Positions 1-6,986 are shown, numbered from the stretch's first letter. The stretch: 12,138 nt of DNA from Pseudomonadota bacterium (GCA_023424475.1 JAFADX010000028.1:1-12138), one strand, 5' to 3'. Numbers and translations: made by a program. Notes: a model not told the origin generated them from the letters alone.

Positions 1-903
1 GGCGCGGCGGGCGGCCAGCCCCGCGACGACGGCGACGGCCAGCGCCGCGCCGGCCTGCACCGCATAGGCGGCCGCAGGCCCGCCGCCCAGCCAGCGGACC
101 GCGGCGAAGACGGAGACCATCTTCTCCGAGCCGATCATCTCCCGCGTCAGGGCGGTCGTCGCGACCGGAGCCTGGGCCAGGAAGGCGGCCCAGGTCTCGG
201 TCCCGAAGGCGAGCGCCGAGAGCAGCGCCGTGCCGAGCACGGTTGCGGCGGCGGCGATGAAGCTCCGCCGGCGCCCCCCGGCGGCGAGCACGACCGGGGC
301 GAGCAGCGCGACATGCGGCTTGTAGGCGAGCAGCCCGATGCAGAGCCCGGCCATGGCCGGGCGGCGGTCGAGCAGCAGCGCCGCGAAGCCGAACAGCGCG
401 GCGCTCAGTACCCCGTTCTGAGCATGCCCCGCATTCACGAACACCGCAGGAAAGGCGAGGATCGCGAGGGTCGGGCCGTGGCGGCCGAGCAGCCCGCGGA
501 TCGCGCGCCAATACGCGAGGCCGGTGAGGCCCAGCCACAGGACGACCGCCGCGAAATACGGCAGCAGGGCCAGCGGCAGCACCAGCAGCAGATAGATCGG
601 CGGGTAGAAGAACGCGTAGTAGTCCTGGGTCGGCCCGACGACCCGCTGCTGTGCCGCATGGTGCCGCACCATGTCGTAGGCCGCCGCCGGATCGCCGCCG
701 AGGGCGATGTCGGAGGCGGCGTAGAAGCTGAGGAAGTCGGTGCCGAGCGGCCGACCCAAGGGATCGAGGCGGCCGCCGCTCACCGTCAGGGACCACGCGA
801 CGGCCGCCACCGCGATGGCGGCGAGGACGAGGGCGAGCACGCGGCACCAGGCGGTCGCCCGGTCGGCCGACAGCCAGGGGGCGTCCCTGAGAAATGCGAT
901 CAA
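1..903 (-). CDS. GT87 / DUF2029 polytopic membrane glycosyltransferase-like protein (3' end outside window)
   Basis: The reading frame is open for 301 codons from 903 to the left edge, so the C-terminus is missing. The protein is rich in hydrophobic helices: residues about 22-41, 103-125, 140-150 and 185-205, with more towards the edge. It has the hallmarks of DUF2029/GT87, a family of membrane mannosyltransferase-like enzymes that use polyprenyl-phosphate sugars. These are the GTDFLSFYAAS stretch (residues 54-64, with the acidic residue near the first periplasmic loop) followed by a G-D-P...Y-D segment, and the FFYPPIYLLLVLPLALLP segment (about 98-115). I chose the TTG at 903 because GCGAGGA lies just upstream at SD distance, and the next in-frame ATG (672) would remove the first helix and the DF motif. 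It starts 16 nt after the acyl-CoA ligase stop, so co-transcription is likely. The acceptor and sugar cannot be told from sequence. Family call fairly sure; start moderately sure. Confidence 0.85.
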   Translation of the reverse strand, partial: MIAFLRDAPWLSADRATAWCRVLALVLAAIAVAAVAWSLTVSGGRLDPLGRPLGTDFLSFYAASDIALGGDPAAAYDMVRHHAAQQRVVGPTQDYYAFFYPPIYLLLVLPLALLPYFAAVVLWLGLTGLAYWRAIRGLLGRHGPTLAILAFPAVFVNAGHAQNGVLSAALFGFAALLLDRRPAMAGLCIGLLAYKPHVALLAPVVLAAGGRRRSFIAAAATVLGTALLSALAFGTETWAAFLAQAPVATTALTREMIGSEKMVSVFAAVRWLGGGPAAAYAVQAGAALAVAVVAGLAARRA

Positions 904-919
904 GCGGATCCTCGCGACG

Positions 920-2548
920 TCATGCGGCCGGGCGGTGATCCTTGAACATGTCCCGCAGCTTCGTCTTCAGGATCTTGCCCGTCGCGGTGTGCGGGATCTC
1001 GTCGAGTACCACGAGGTCGTCGGGCAGCCACCACTTCGCGACCTTGTCGGCGAGGAAGTCGCGCATCTGCTGCAGGCCCGGCGAGAGCACGCCGGGCTTC
1101 ATCACCAGGATCAGCAGCGGGCGCTCGTCCCATTTCGGGTCCTTCATCGAGACGACGGCGGCCTCGGCAACGCCGGGATAGCCCACCGCCGCGTTCTCGA
1201 GCGCGATGGAGGAGATCCACTCGCCGCCGGACTTGATCACGTCCTTCGAGCGGTCGGTGATCTCCATGAAGCCGTACTCGTCCATGGTCGCGACGTCGCC
1301 GGTGTCGAAGAAGCCCCGGTCGTCGAGGATCTCCTCCTCCTCGCGCCGGAAGTAGCGGCGGGCGATGGCCGGGCCCTTCACCTTCAGCCGGCCGAAGGTC
1401 TTGCCGTCCCAGGGCAGTTCCTTGCCCTCGTCGTCGGTGATCTTCATCTCCACCGTATAGGGCGGCGTGCCCTGCTTGGCCTGCAGGCGCAGCATGGCCT
1501 CGCCCGTCAGCCCGGCGACCTCGGGCTTCTTCGCGAAGAGCGTGCCGACCGGGGAAAGCTCGGTCATGCCCCAGGCGTGGATCACGCGCACGCCGTACTT
1601 CTCCTGGTAGGCCTTGGTGATGGCCGGCGGGCAGGCGGAACCGCCGATGGCGACGCGCTGCATCGTGTCGATGCGCGATCCGGTGCTCTCGAGGTGCTGG
1701 AGCAGCATCATCCAGACCGTCGGCACGGCGGCGGAGAAGGTCACCTTCTCCCGCTCGATCACCTCGTGCACCGAGGCGCCGTCGAGCCTGGCGCCGGGCA
1801 TGACCAGCGCGGCGCCGACCATCGGCGCGCAAAGCGCGAGCGACCAGCCATTGGCGTGGAACATCGGCACCACGGGCATGACGCGGTCCGCCGCCCCCAG
1901 GCCGAAGGCATCCACCTGGTTGCAGGCCAGCGCGTGGATCACGTTGGAGCGGTGGGAATAGACGACGCCCTTCGGGTCGCCGGTGGTGCCGGAGGTATAG
2001 CAGATGCCGGCGGCGGCATTCTCCTCCACGCGGACCCAGGCGAAGTCGCCGTCGACCTCGGCGATCCAGTCCTCATAGGCGATGGCGCCGCGCAGGCCCG
2101 TCTCGGGCATGTGCGCCGCGTCGGTCAGGATGACGAAGCGTTCGACCAGCGGCAGCCTGTCCGCCAGCGCCTGGACCATGGGCAGGAAGGTGAGGTCGAG
2201 CATCAGGATGCGCGACCCGGCATGGTTCATGATCCAGGCGATCTGCTCGGGGAAGAGCCGCGGATTGACCGTGTGGTAGACCGCGCCGGCGCCGGCGATG
2301 CCGTACCAGGCCTCGAGGTGCCGCCAGGTGTTCCAGGCGAGCGTCGCCACGCGGTCGCCGGCCGTGATGCCGTCGCGCACCAGGCGCTGTGCGACGCGCA
2401 GGGCGCGGCCGCGTATGGTGGCGTAGTCGGTGCGGTGGAAGGGGCCTTCGACCGAGCGGGTCACGACGTCCCGCCCCGGATGCTGGATCGCGGCGTGATC
2501 GAGCACCGTGTGCATCAAGAGCGGCCAGTCCTGCATCAATCCCAGCAT
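920..2548 (-). CDS. AMP-forming acyl-CoA ligase (AlkK/FadD-like, medium- to long-chain)
   Basis: This 542-residue member of the ANL superfamily activates a carboxylic acid with ATP to an acyl-AMP and then to acyl-CoA in the cytoplasm. All core motifs are intact: the phosphate loop YTSGTTGDPKG (184-194), WGMTELSPVG (326-335), the ribose-binding DTGD (415-418), the hinge DRSKDVIKSGGEWIS (432-446), and the C-terminal TATGKILK with the catalytic lysine K525. The N-terminus (MLGLMQDWPLL) and the length are typical of the AlkK/DmdB-like branch, so medium- or long-chain fatty acids, or a methylthio-propionate-like acid, are possible substrates; sequence alone does not decide. The ATG at 2548 has AAGGGGA upstream. 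The gene is transcribed away from the rhodanese gene and is followed closely by the GT87 gene. No oddities. Confidence 0.95.
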   Translation of the reverse strand: MLGLMQDWPLLMHTVLDHAAIQHPGRDVVTRSVEGPFHRTDYATIRGRALRVAQRLVRDGITAGDRVATLAWNTWRHLEAWYGIAGAGAVYHTVNPRLFPEQIAWIMNHAGSRILMLDLTFLPMVQALADRLPLVERFVILTDAAHMPETGLRGAIAYEDWIAEVDGDFAWVRVEENAAAGICYTSGTTGDPKGVVYSHRSNVIHALACNQVDAFGLGAADRVMPVVPMFHANGWSLALCAPMVGAALVMPGARLDGASVHEVIEREKVTFSAAVPTVWMMLLQHLESTGSRIDTMQRVAIGGSACPPAITKAYQEKYGVRVIHAWGMTELSPVGTLFAKKPEVAGLTGEAMLRLQAKQGTPPYTVEMKITDDEGKELPWDGKTFGRLKVKGPAIARRYFRREEEEILDDRGFFDTGDVATMDEYGFMEITDRSKDVIKSGGEWISSIALENAAVGYPGVAEAAVVSMKDPKWDERPLLILVMKPGVLSPGLQQMRDFLADKVAKWWLPDDLVVLDEIPHTATGKILKTKLRDMFKDHRPAA

Positions 2549-2798
2549 GGCGTTCCCCTTCCCCGCGCGGCCGCTGGCCGGCCGCCTTGGCGGGAAGGCT
2601 ACACCAGGGATTCAGGGGCCGTCAGCAGGCCCGCGGCGGGTCGTTCCGCGGACGCCTCGGCACGGCGGCGCCGGTGCTGCCGGCGACCTCGGCGGCCCGG
2701 GGGCGGCCTGGCCTGCGCCGCCGCGCCGCGGTCGCGGTTGCTCTGCCCCCTGCATCGCACCATTTTGCGTCAGGGCAACCCCCCCGAGGAGGTGTGAC
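2549..2798. promoter_or_regulatory. Divergent intergenic region between acyl-CoA ligase and rhodanese genes
   Basis: These 250 bp separate two divergently transcribed genes, so they should carry a promoter for each. No convincing gene is seen here. For the plus strand, a weak sigma-70-like pair TTGCTC (2738-2743) and CATTTT (2761-2766) with a 17-nt spacer sits in front of the AGGAGGT ribosome-binding site at 2787-2793. The match to consensus is poor at -10. A GC hairpin, CGCCGG/CCGGCG with a 5-nt loop, lies at 2669-2685. I could not pick a minus-strand promoter with confidence. Confidence 0.35.
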
Positions 2799-3215
2799 GT
2801 GGCAGGTGTGGCGGATGTCGGTCCGAAGGAAACCTGGGAAGCGCTGAAGAACGATCCGCAGGCGGCGCTCGTGGACGTGCGCACCGATGCGGAGTGGAAC
2901 TTCGTCGGCCTTCCCGACCTCACGAGCCTCGCGAAGCAGACCGTGCTGGTGCCCTGGCAGATCTATCCCACCATGCAGGTCAACGGGCATTTCGCCGACC
3001 AGCTGCACAAGGCGGGGCTGACCCCGCTGCACCGGATCCACTTCATCTGCCGCTCGGGCGCGCGTTCGCTGGCCGCGGCGCAGGCGGCGCAGGCCGCGGG
3101 CTTCCCGCATGCCTTCAACGTCGCGGACGGCTTCGAAGGGCCGGTCGATGCCGAGGGCCATCGCGGCACCGTCGCGGGCTGGAAGGCCGACGGCCTGCCC
3201 TGGCGCCAGCGCTGA
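2799..3215 (+). CDS. Single-domain rhodanese (thiosulfate/polysulfide sulfurtransferase-like)
   Basis: A 138-residue protein made of one rhodanese domain. It has the DVR motif (26-28, in LVDVRTDAEW), a beta-strand running into the active-site loop FICRSGARS with the sulfur-carrying cysteine C84 (CRSGAR, 84-89), and a typical C-terminal LPW segment. The six-residue active-site loop fits sulfur rather than phosphate chemistry. The domain transfers sulfane sulfur, probably in the cytoplasm since no signal peptide is present; the physiological donor and acceptor are unknown. I chose the GTG at 2799 because an excellent AGGAGGT lies 5 nt upstream. An upstream extension of the same frame to 2508 would run through the intergenic region and add only low-complexity sequence. 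The DUF3237 gene follows after 44 nt in the same direction. Confidence 0.9.
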   Translation: MAGVADVGPKETWEALKNDPQAALVDVRTDAEWNFVGLPDLTSLAKQTVLVPWQIYPTMQVNGHFADQLHKAGLTPLHRIHFICRSGARSLAAAQAAQAAGFPHAFNVADGFEGPVDAEGHRGTVAGWKADGLPWRQR

Positions 3216-3231
3216 GGCGCGGGCATCCTTC

Positions 3232-3251
3232 CCCCCGTCATCCGACGGGGG
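3232..3251 (+). promoter_or_regulatory. 8-bp hairpin overlapping the DUF3237 ribosome-binding site
   Basis: CCCCCGTC (3232-3239), loop ATCC, GACGGGGG (3244-3251) form a perfect 8-bp stem in the 44-nt gap between the rhodanese stop and the DUF3237 start. The 3' arm contains the G-run that is also the best Shine-Dalgarno sequence (GGGGGAG, 3247-3253) for the GTG at 3260. No T-tract follows, so a classical terminator is unlikely. The hairpin could limit translation initiation or help keep read-through modest. The structure is seen; the role is inferred. Confidence 0.45.
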
Positions 3252-3259
3252 AGAATGCC

Positions 3260-3727
3260 GTGACGCCGCTGCCGCTCAAGTCCGAATTCCTGTTCCGCAT
3301 CGTCCTCGGCGTGGGCGCGCCGCAGGCGGCGGGCGCCACCCGCAACGGGGAACTGCGCATCGTTCCCGTGGCCGGCGGCACCGCCGAAGGTCCCCGCTTC
3401 AGGGGCGAGGTGATGCCCGGCACCGCCGCGGACTGGCTGCGGGTGGACCCCGACGGCAGCGCGCAGATGGACGTGCGCCTGACGCTGAAGGCCGAGAGCG
3501 GCAGCATCGTCTACATGCATTACACCGGCATCCGCACCGGCTCGCCCGAGGTCCTGGCGCGCCTCAACGGCGGCCAGGCGGTCGATCCTTCGGAATATTA
3601 CTTCCGCACCGCCATCCGCTTCGAGACCGGCGCGGAGGACCTCGCCTGGATGAACCGGATCATCGCGGTCGGCATCGGCCAGCGCCCGCCGACCGGGCCG
3701 ACCTACGACGTCTACGCCATCGCCTGA
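3260..3727 (+). CDS. DUF3237 domain protein
   Basis: A 155-residue soluble protein without signal peptide or membrane segment, filled end to end by a DUF3237 domain, a small beta-barrel-like family of unknown function. Visible family features are the glycine-rich segment VPVAGGTAEGPRFRGEVMPG (about 35-54), then DW (58-59) and a DPDGSAQMDVRLTLKAESG stretch (63-81). In the C-terminal half are YFRTAIRFETG (114-124) and WMNRIIAVGIG (130-140), and the protein ends in the usual VY.I. The length is normal for the family. I chose the GTG at 3260 because it begins the domain and has a G-rich SD 7-13 nt upstream; the longer open frame from 2894 overlaps the rhodanese gene and is not needed. It is probably co-transcribed with the rhodanese. 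No reaction can be assigned. Confidence 0.88.
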   Translation: MTPLPLKSEFLFRIVLGVGAPQAAGATRNGELRIVPVAGGTAEGPRFRGEVMPGTAADWLRVDPDGSAQMDVRLTLKAESGSIVYMHYTGIRTGSPEVLARLNGGQAVDPSEYYFRTAIRFETGAEDLAWMNRIIAVGIGQRPPTGPTYDVYAIA

Positions 3728-3734
3728 TGCCGGC

Positions 3735-3748
3735 CGGCCTTTCGGCCG
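3735..3748 (+). terminator. Weak hairpin after the DUF3237 stop
   Basis: CGGCC, loop TTTC, GGCCG form a 5-bp GC stem starting 7 nt after the DUF3237 stop codon. The position suits a 3'-end element, but the stem is short and has no T-tract. Confidence 0.25.
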
Positions 3749-3851
3749 ACCCGACATCGGGACCGCCGTTTCGCGTGCGGACGCCCGCCAGCGCATCCCT
3801 CGCGGCACGCCGGGATGGATGCCGAACCCCGCGCACCATGCCCTTCGCCGT

Positions 3852-3885
3852 GCCGATGGCCAGGCCATCGGCGGGGCCCGATGGC
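3852..3885. terminator. Three-arm inverted repeat with two alternative hairpins between convergent genes
   Basis: The motif GCCGATGGC occurs three times: forward at 3852-3860, inverted at 3864-3872, and forward with one change at 3877-3885. The first and second arms make a near-palindrome with 10-bp arms around a single A (3852-3861/3863-3872). The second and third make an 8-bp stem with a 6-nt loop (GCCATCGG 3864-3871/CCGATGGC 3878-3885). The middle arm can pair with only one partner at a time. On the minus strand the second hairpin begins 7 nt after the TctC-type gene stop, so a bidirectional 3'-end or terminator element is the simplest role. No T-tract is present. A protein-binding dyad is also possible. 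Confidence 0.45.
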
Positions 3886-3892
3886 ATCATTG

Positions 3893-4861
3893 TCAGTTCC
3901 GCGGCACGTCGAGGCGGCTGAGGATCGGCCGCCACTGACGGTCGGTGCGCTGCAGGAAGTCCGCGAAGTCCCGCGGCGAGCCGCCGGCGAGGAACTGCCC
4001 GTCGGTGGTCAGGCGCTGGCGGATCCGCGCATCCTGCAGCGCCTCGTTCGCCGCGGCGTTGAGCCGCTGCACGAGGTCCGGCGGCGTGTGCGCGGGCGCC
4101 AGCATGCCGAACCAGGACAGCACGTCGAGGCCCGGCGCGTAGTCCGCGGTGGTCGGCACCTCCGGCGTCGAGTCCACCTTGCGGGCGCTGGTCCAGGCGA
4201 TCAGCCGCCCCTGCCGGTTGCGATAGGCCGGGATGGCGGTGCCGCCGGCGACGATCAGCATGTCGAGGTCGCCCGCGAGGAAGGCCGTGAGCTGCGCGGA
4301 ATCGCCGCGATAGGTGACGTCCTGCATGGTGATGCCGAGGCGCTGCATCACCATCAGCATCGCGACGTTCGTCAGCGTCGTCGGCCCGTTGGTGCCGTAG
4401 GTCATCTGCCCGGGGCGCGCCTTGGCCGCGGCCACCCATGCGGCGACATCCTGCGCTCCGCCCTCGAGGCGCGACAGGATGCCGAAGGGGAAGGTCGTCG
4501 CGAGCATGACGGGGGCGAAGTCCTCGACCTTGTAGGGCAGGTTCGGCACGATCACCGGATTGATGGTGAGGGTGGTGCCCGCGGCCATCAGCAGCGTCAG
4601 CCCGTCGGGCCGTGCGCGCGCGACGTATTCCGCCCCGATGATGGTGTTGGCGCCCGGCCGGTTCTCCACCTGCACGGGCTGGCCGAGGATGGCCGTCATG
4701 CGCTCGGCCAGAAGGCGGCTGACGATGTCGGTGCTGCCGCCGGGGGAGAAGGGCACGACGATGGTGACGGGCCGTTGCTGGCTGCTGCCCTGCGCGAAGG
4801 CGGGCGCGGGCAGGGCGGCGAGCGCCGCGAGCAGCGGACGGCGGGAAAGGCGGAATGTCAT
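3893..4861 (-). CDS. Bug/TctC-family periplasmic solute-binding protein
   Basis: A 322-residue extracytoplasmic binding protein of the tripartite tricarboxylate transporter (Bug) family; members bind carboxylates and other small ligands in the periplasm. The signal peptide spans residues 1-23 with cleavage predicted after AFA, and its SRRPLL (6-11) resembles a twin-arginine motif. The mature protein shows the family signatures VPFSPGGSTDIVSRLLAERM (36-55), GQPVQVENRPGANTIIG (60-76) and ADYAPGLDVLSWFGMLAPA in the second half. The length is normal. The start at 4861 is required for the signal peptide; its SD (AGGA) is weak. No TctA or TctB membrane partner is in the window. Upstream neighbours are ABC permeases of a different transporter class, with 72 nt and a strong hairpin between. 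It may be an orphan Bug protein, as is frequent in alpha- and betaproteobacteria, or it may serve the same substrate pathway. Family sure, ligand unknown. Confidence 0.93.
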   Translation of the reverse strand: MTFRLSRRPLLAALAALPAPAFAQGSSQQRPVTIVVPFSPGGSTDIVSRLLAERMTAILGQPVQVENRPGANTIIGAEYVARARPDGLTLLMAAGTTLTINPVIVPNLPYKVEDFAPVMLATTFPFGILSRLEGGAQDVAAWVAAAKARPGQMTYGTNGPTTLTNVAMLMVMQRLGITMQDVTYRGDSAQLTAFLAGDLDMLIVAGGTAIPAYRNRQGRLIAWTSARKVDSTPEVPTTADYAPGLDVLSWFGMLAPAHTPPDLVQRLNAAANEALQDARIRQRLTTDGQFLAGGSPRDFADFLQRTDRQWRPILSRLDVPRN

Positions 4862-4883
4862 GGGTGGCGATCCTGGCGTTGGT

Positions 4884-4917
4884 CCGGGGGCCGCGCTCTT
4901 CCGGCGCCGGCCCCCGG
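4884..4917 (-). terminator. 10-bp GC hairpin between permease and TctC-type gene
   Basis: CCGGGGGCCG (4884-4893) and CGGCCCCCGG (4908-4917) form a perfect 10-bp stem with a 14-nt loop. On the minus strand it starts 16 nt after the second permease stop (4934) and ends 22 nt before the TctC-type ATG (4861). No U-tract follows. It may terminate or attenuate transcription, or protect the 3' end of the permease message and so uncouple the binding protein from the ABC genes. Confidence 0.45.
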
Positions 4918-4933
4918 GGGCATCATCGCGCAG

Positions 4934-5608
4934 TCAGCGCCGCCCGGCCAGTTGCCGGTTCTCGAGCCGGCTGAGCAGCCGCACGACCGGCCAGAGCAGG
5001 ATGAAATAGGCGATCGCCGCGGCCATGATGGGCGAGGCGTTGTAGGTCACGCTCTGCGCCTGGCGCGCCTGGTAGAGCAGCTCCGGCAGCGCCACGACCG
5101 AGGCGATGGAGGTGAGCTTCACCACCTCGAGCGTGTTGGAGATCAGGTCGGGCAGCACGTTCCGCACGGCCTGCGGCAGCACGACATGGGCCATGGTCTG
5201 CCCGCGGGTGAGGCCGGTGGAGCGCGCGGCCTCGATCTGCCCGCGCGGCACGCTCTCGATGCCGGCGCGCAGGATCTCTCCGTAATAGGCGCCGGTGTTG
5301 AGGAAGAAGCCGATCGCCACCGCCCCCCAGGCGCCGACGTCGAGGCCGACGAAGGGCAGGCCGGCGAAGATGAAGATCAGCAGCACCAGCGGCGGCAGCG
5401 CGCGGAAGGTATCCACCCAGACGCGCAGCGGCCACTTCACCCAGGGCGAATGGAAGGTCGACAGCACGGCGATGAGGACGCCGCCCACTGCCCCGAGCGG
5501 CACCACCAGCGCCGAGAGCAGCAGCGTCGCCTTGAGGCCCTGCCACAGGATCGGCGAGGCCTCCTGCATGATCTGCCAGTTGAAGAAGGTGTCGAGGAAG
5601 ATATCCAT
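4934..5608 (-). CDS. Polar-solute ABC transporter permease 2 (HisM/GlnP family)
   Basis: A 224-residue inner-membrane permease of the family that pairs with GlnQ-type ATPases and family-3 binding proteins. About five hydrophobic segments are visible (residues about 27-50, 70-87, 94-106, 164-178, 193-212). The cytoplasmic EAA loop, which docks onto the ATPase, reads QIEAARSTGLTRGQTMAHVVLPQ (about 124-146). The N-terminal half carries WVDTFRALPPLVLL (64-77), a typical His/Glu/Gln-family signature. Its ATG lies 3 nt after the stop of the other permease, which indicates translational coupling; its own SD is weak. The two permeases are paralogous and probably form a heterodimer. Substrate undetermined. 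Confidence 0.94.
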   Translation of the reverse strand: MDIFLDTFFNWQIMQEASPILWQGLKATLLLSALVVPLGAVGGVLIAVLSTFHSPWVKWPLRVWVDTFRALPPLVLLIFIFAGLPFVGLDVGAWGAVAIGFFLNTGAYYGEILRAGIESVPRGQIEAARSTGLTRGQTMAHVVLPQAVRNVLPDLISNTLEVVKLTSIASVVALPELLYQARQAQSVTYNASPIMAAAIAYFILLWPVVRLLSRLENRQLAGRR

Positions 5609-5611
5609 GGC

Positions 5612-6292
5612 TCAGCGCTTCCACGCGAAGCGGGTCTCGATCCAGCGGCCGAGGACGACGACGGGGAAGAACAGCACCAGGTAGGCGATGGCGCCGAGGG
5701 TGAGCGGGGACGGGTTGAAGGAGAAGGACACCCCCGCATTCGCCGCCCCCAGGATGTCCGGCACCGCGACCACCGAGGCGAGCGCGGTGCCCTTGGTGAT
5801 GGCGATGGTGCGGTTGGTCAGCGGCGGGATGGTGATGCGCAGCGCCTGCGGCAGCACGACGTAGCCGAGCGTCTGCACGAAGCCGAGCCCGGTGGAGCGC
5901 GCCGCCTCCCACTGTCCTTTCGGGACCGAGGTGATGCCGGCCCAGAAGATCTCCTCGGCGAAGGCCATCAGCACCAGCGTCAGCGCGAGCCAGGAGGCGA
6001 TGAAGCCCGAAAGCTCGATGCCCGCATTCGGCAGGCCGAAGAAGAGCAGCACGATGATCACGAGCGGCGGCAGGGCGCGGAACAGGTCCACGATGAAGAT
6101 GATGAGCCAGTTCAGCGGCCGGACGCCGAAGGCGCGTGCCACGGCGAGCGCCAGGCCGGCCAGCAGCCCCGCGACGATGATGCAGAGCGCGAGGACGACG
6201 GTCAGCCCGAAGCCTTCGATGATCTTGGGCAGGTACTGCGCCATCACGCGCAGGTTGAAGAAGCTGTCGACGAAGCGGTCCCAGCTGCTCAT
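5612..6292 (-). CDS. Polar-solute ABC transporter permease 1 (HisM/GlnP family)
   Basis: A 226-residue inner-membrane permease. The N-terminus (SFFNLRVMAQYLPKIIEGF) parallels that of the neighbouring permease, and hydrophobic helices lie at about 28-53, 62-86, 96-112, 166-182 and 197-215. The diagnostic DLFRALPPLVIIV (69-81) and the EAA loop GQWEAARSTGLGFVQTLGYV (126-145) are intact, so docking to a GlnQ-type ATPase is expected. It starts at 6292 with only a weak upstream AGG. It is the first gene of the permease pair; upstream on this strand lies the antisense of the MORN-like gene rather than the ATPase, so it needs its own promoter or a transcript reading through about 730 nt from the ATPase gene. 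Confidence 0.94.
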   Translation of the reverse strand: MSSWDRFVDSFFNLRVMAQYLPKIIEGFGLTVVLALCIIVAGLLAGLALAVARAFGVRPLNWLIIFIVDLFRALPPLVIIVLLFFGLPNAGIELSGFIASWLALTLVLMAFAEEIFWAGITSVPKGQWEAARSTGLGFVQTLGYVVLPQALRITIPPLTNRTIAITKGTALASVVAVPDILGAANAGVSFSFNPSPLTLGAIAYLVLFFPVVVLGRWIETRFAWKR

Positions 6293-6357
6293 GGGATGCG
6301 CCTATGATCGTCGGGCAGGGCGCCTCGCACGTCCGGGACCATCAAGGGATGCCATGC
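6293..6357. promoter_or_regulatory. Short divergent spacer between permease 1 and MORN-like gene
   Basis: Only 65 bp separate the permease-1 start (minus) and the MORN-like start (plus). It must hold the MORN ribosome-binding region (AAGGGA, 6345-6350). If the permeases are independently expressed, a minus-strand promoter must lie here or inside the MORN gene. No consensus-like -35/-10 pair was recognised. Confidence 0.25.
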
Positions 6358-6942
6358 ATGAAGCGAACAACCGGGACCCGCCTCGCGCTGATGGCACTGC
6401 TGTGCGCCGCGGCAGGGCCCCCGCCGGAGGCGGAGCGCATCGTGCCGGGCGAGCGGGCGGGCTTCGTGACCGATGGCGCGGGGGGATGCTGGCTCTGGGC
6501 CGGCGGCATCCGCGCCGGTGCGCAGGACCTGACGGCCAACTGGAGCGGCGCCTGCCCCGACGGCCCGGCGGAAGGCCAGGGCCGTGGCGAGATCCGCTGG
6601 CGGGAAGGCGGCGTGCTGCGCGCGATGATCTTCGAGGGCACGCTGCGCGGGGGGAAATCCGAGGGCAAGGGCCGGCTGACCATCACGGCGGGCAAGGACG
6701 TCGTCGCGGTACAGGACGGGCAGTTCCGCAACGACCTTTTCGTCTCCGGCCGCGTCGAGCTGCCCGGGGCGGGCATCGTCTACGAGGGCGGCTGGGCGCG
6801 CGCCCATCCCGAGGGCCATGGCCGCCTGATCGTGAACGGCCGGATCATCGAGGGCCGCTGGCGCAACGGCTGCCTGCGGACGCGCGGCGGCTGGGTCGCC
6901 TTCACCCGTCCCGCCCAGGAATGCGAAGGCACCGACACCTGA
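6358..6942 (+). CDS. Secreted MORN-repeat-like protein
   Basis: A 194-residue protein with a short N-terminal signal-like segment, basic KR then LALMALLCAAA (9-19), and possible cleavage around 19-20. The cysteine at 16 does not sit in a good lipobox, so a lipoprotein is less likely. The rest is a run of degenerate MORN-like units built on G-x-G-x and Y/F-E-G-x-W. Examples are AEGQGRGEIRW (71-81), IFEGTLRGGKSEGKGRLTI (91-109), and the clearest, YEGGWARAHPEGHGRLIVNG (142-161) followed by EGRWRNG. Four cysteines in the mature part (44, 66, 172, 189) could form disulfides in the periplasm. I chose the ATG at 6358 for the signal segment and AAGGGA at 6345-6350; ATGs at 6304 and 6349 are alternatives. 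It sits inverted between the ATPase and permease genes of one ABC transporter. Its function is unknown; MORN units generally act as binding or scaffold modules. Confidence 0.75.
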   Translation: MKRTTGTRLALMALLCAAAGPPPEAERIVPGERAGFVTDGAGGCWLWAGGIRAGAQDLTANWSGACPDGPAEGQGRGEIRWREGGVLRAMIFEGTLRGGKSEGKGRLTITAGKDVVAVQDGQFRNDLFVSGRVELPGAGIVYEGGWARAHPEGHGRLIVNGRIIEGRWRNGCLRTRGGWVAFTRPAQECEGTDT

Positions 6943-6986
6943 GGCAGCGGTTCCCGAAGGCCCCTGGGCCCCGGGCAGGAGGGGCG

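Noticed and set aside
313..945. 210-codon plus-strand frame and a 74-codon minus-strand frame (435-659) at the left edge
   Set aside because: Both are out of frame with the continuous GT87 reading frame, which has membrane helices and family motifs.
740..2797. 685-codon plus-strand open frame opposite the acyl-CoA ligase
   Set aside because: It is antisense to a gene with complete ANL motifs, its protein is dominated by R, H, G and D without any domain, and such shadows are expected at this GC content.
2508..2798. N-terminal extension of the rhodanese frame by 97 codons
   Set aside because: The extension is low-complexity Pro/Arg/Gly-rich sequence in the divergent intergenic region, while GTG at 2799 has an ideal AGGAGGT.
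3815..6307. 830-codon plus-strand open frame across the TctC-type and permease genes
   Set aside because: It covers three well-supported minus-strand genes antisense, and its translation is low-complexity, charged, repeat-like sequence typical of a mirror frame.
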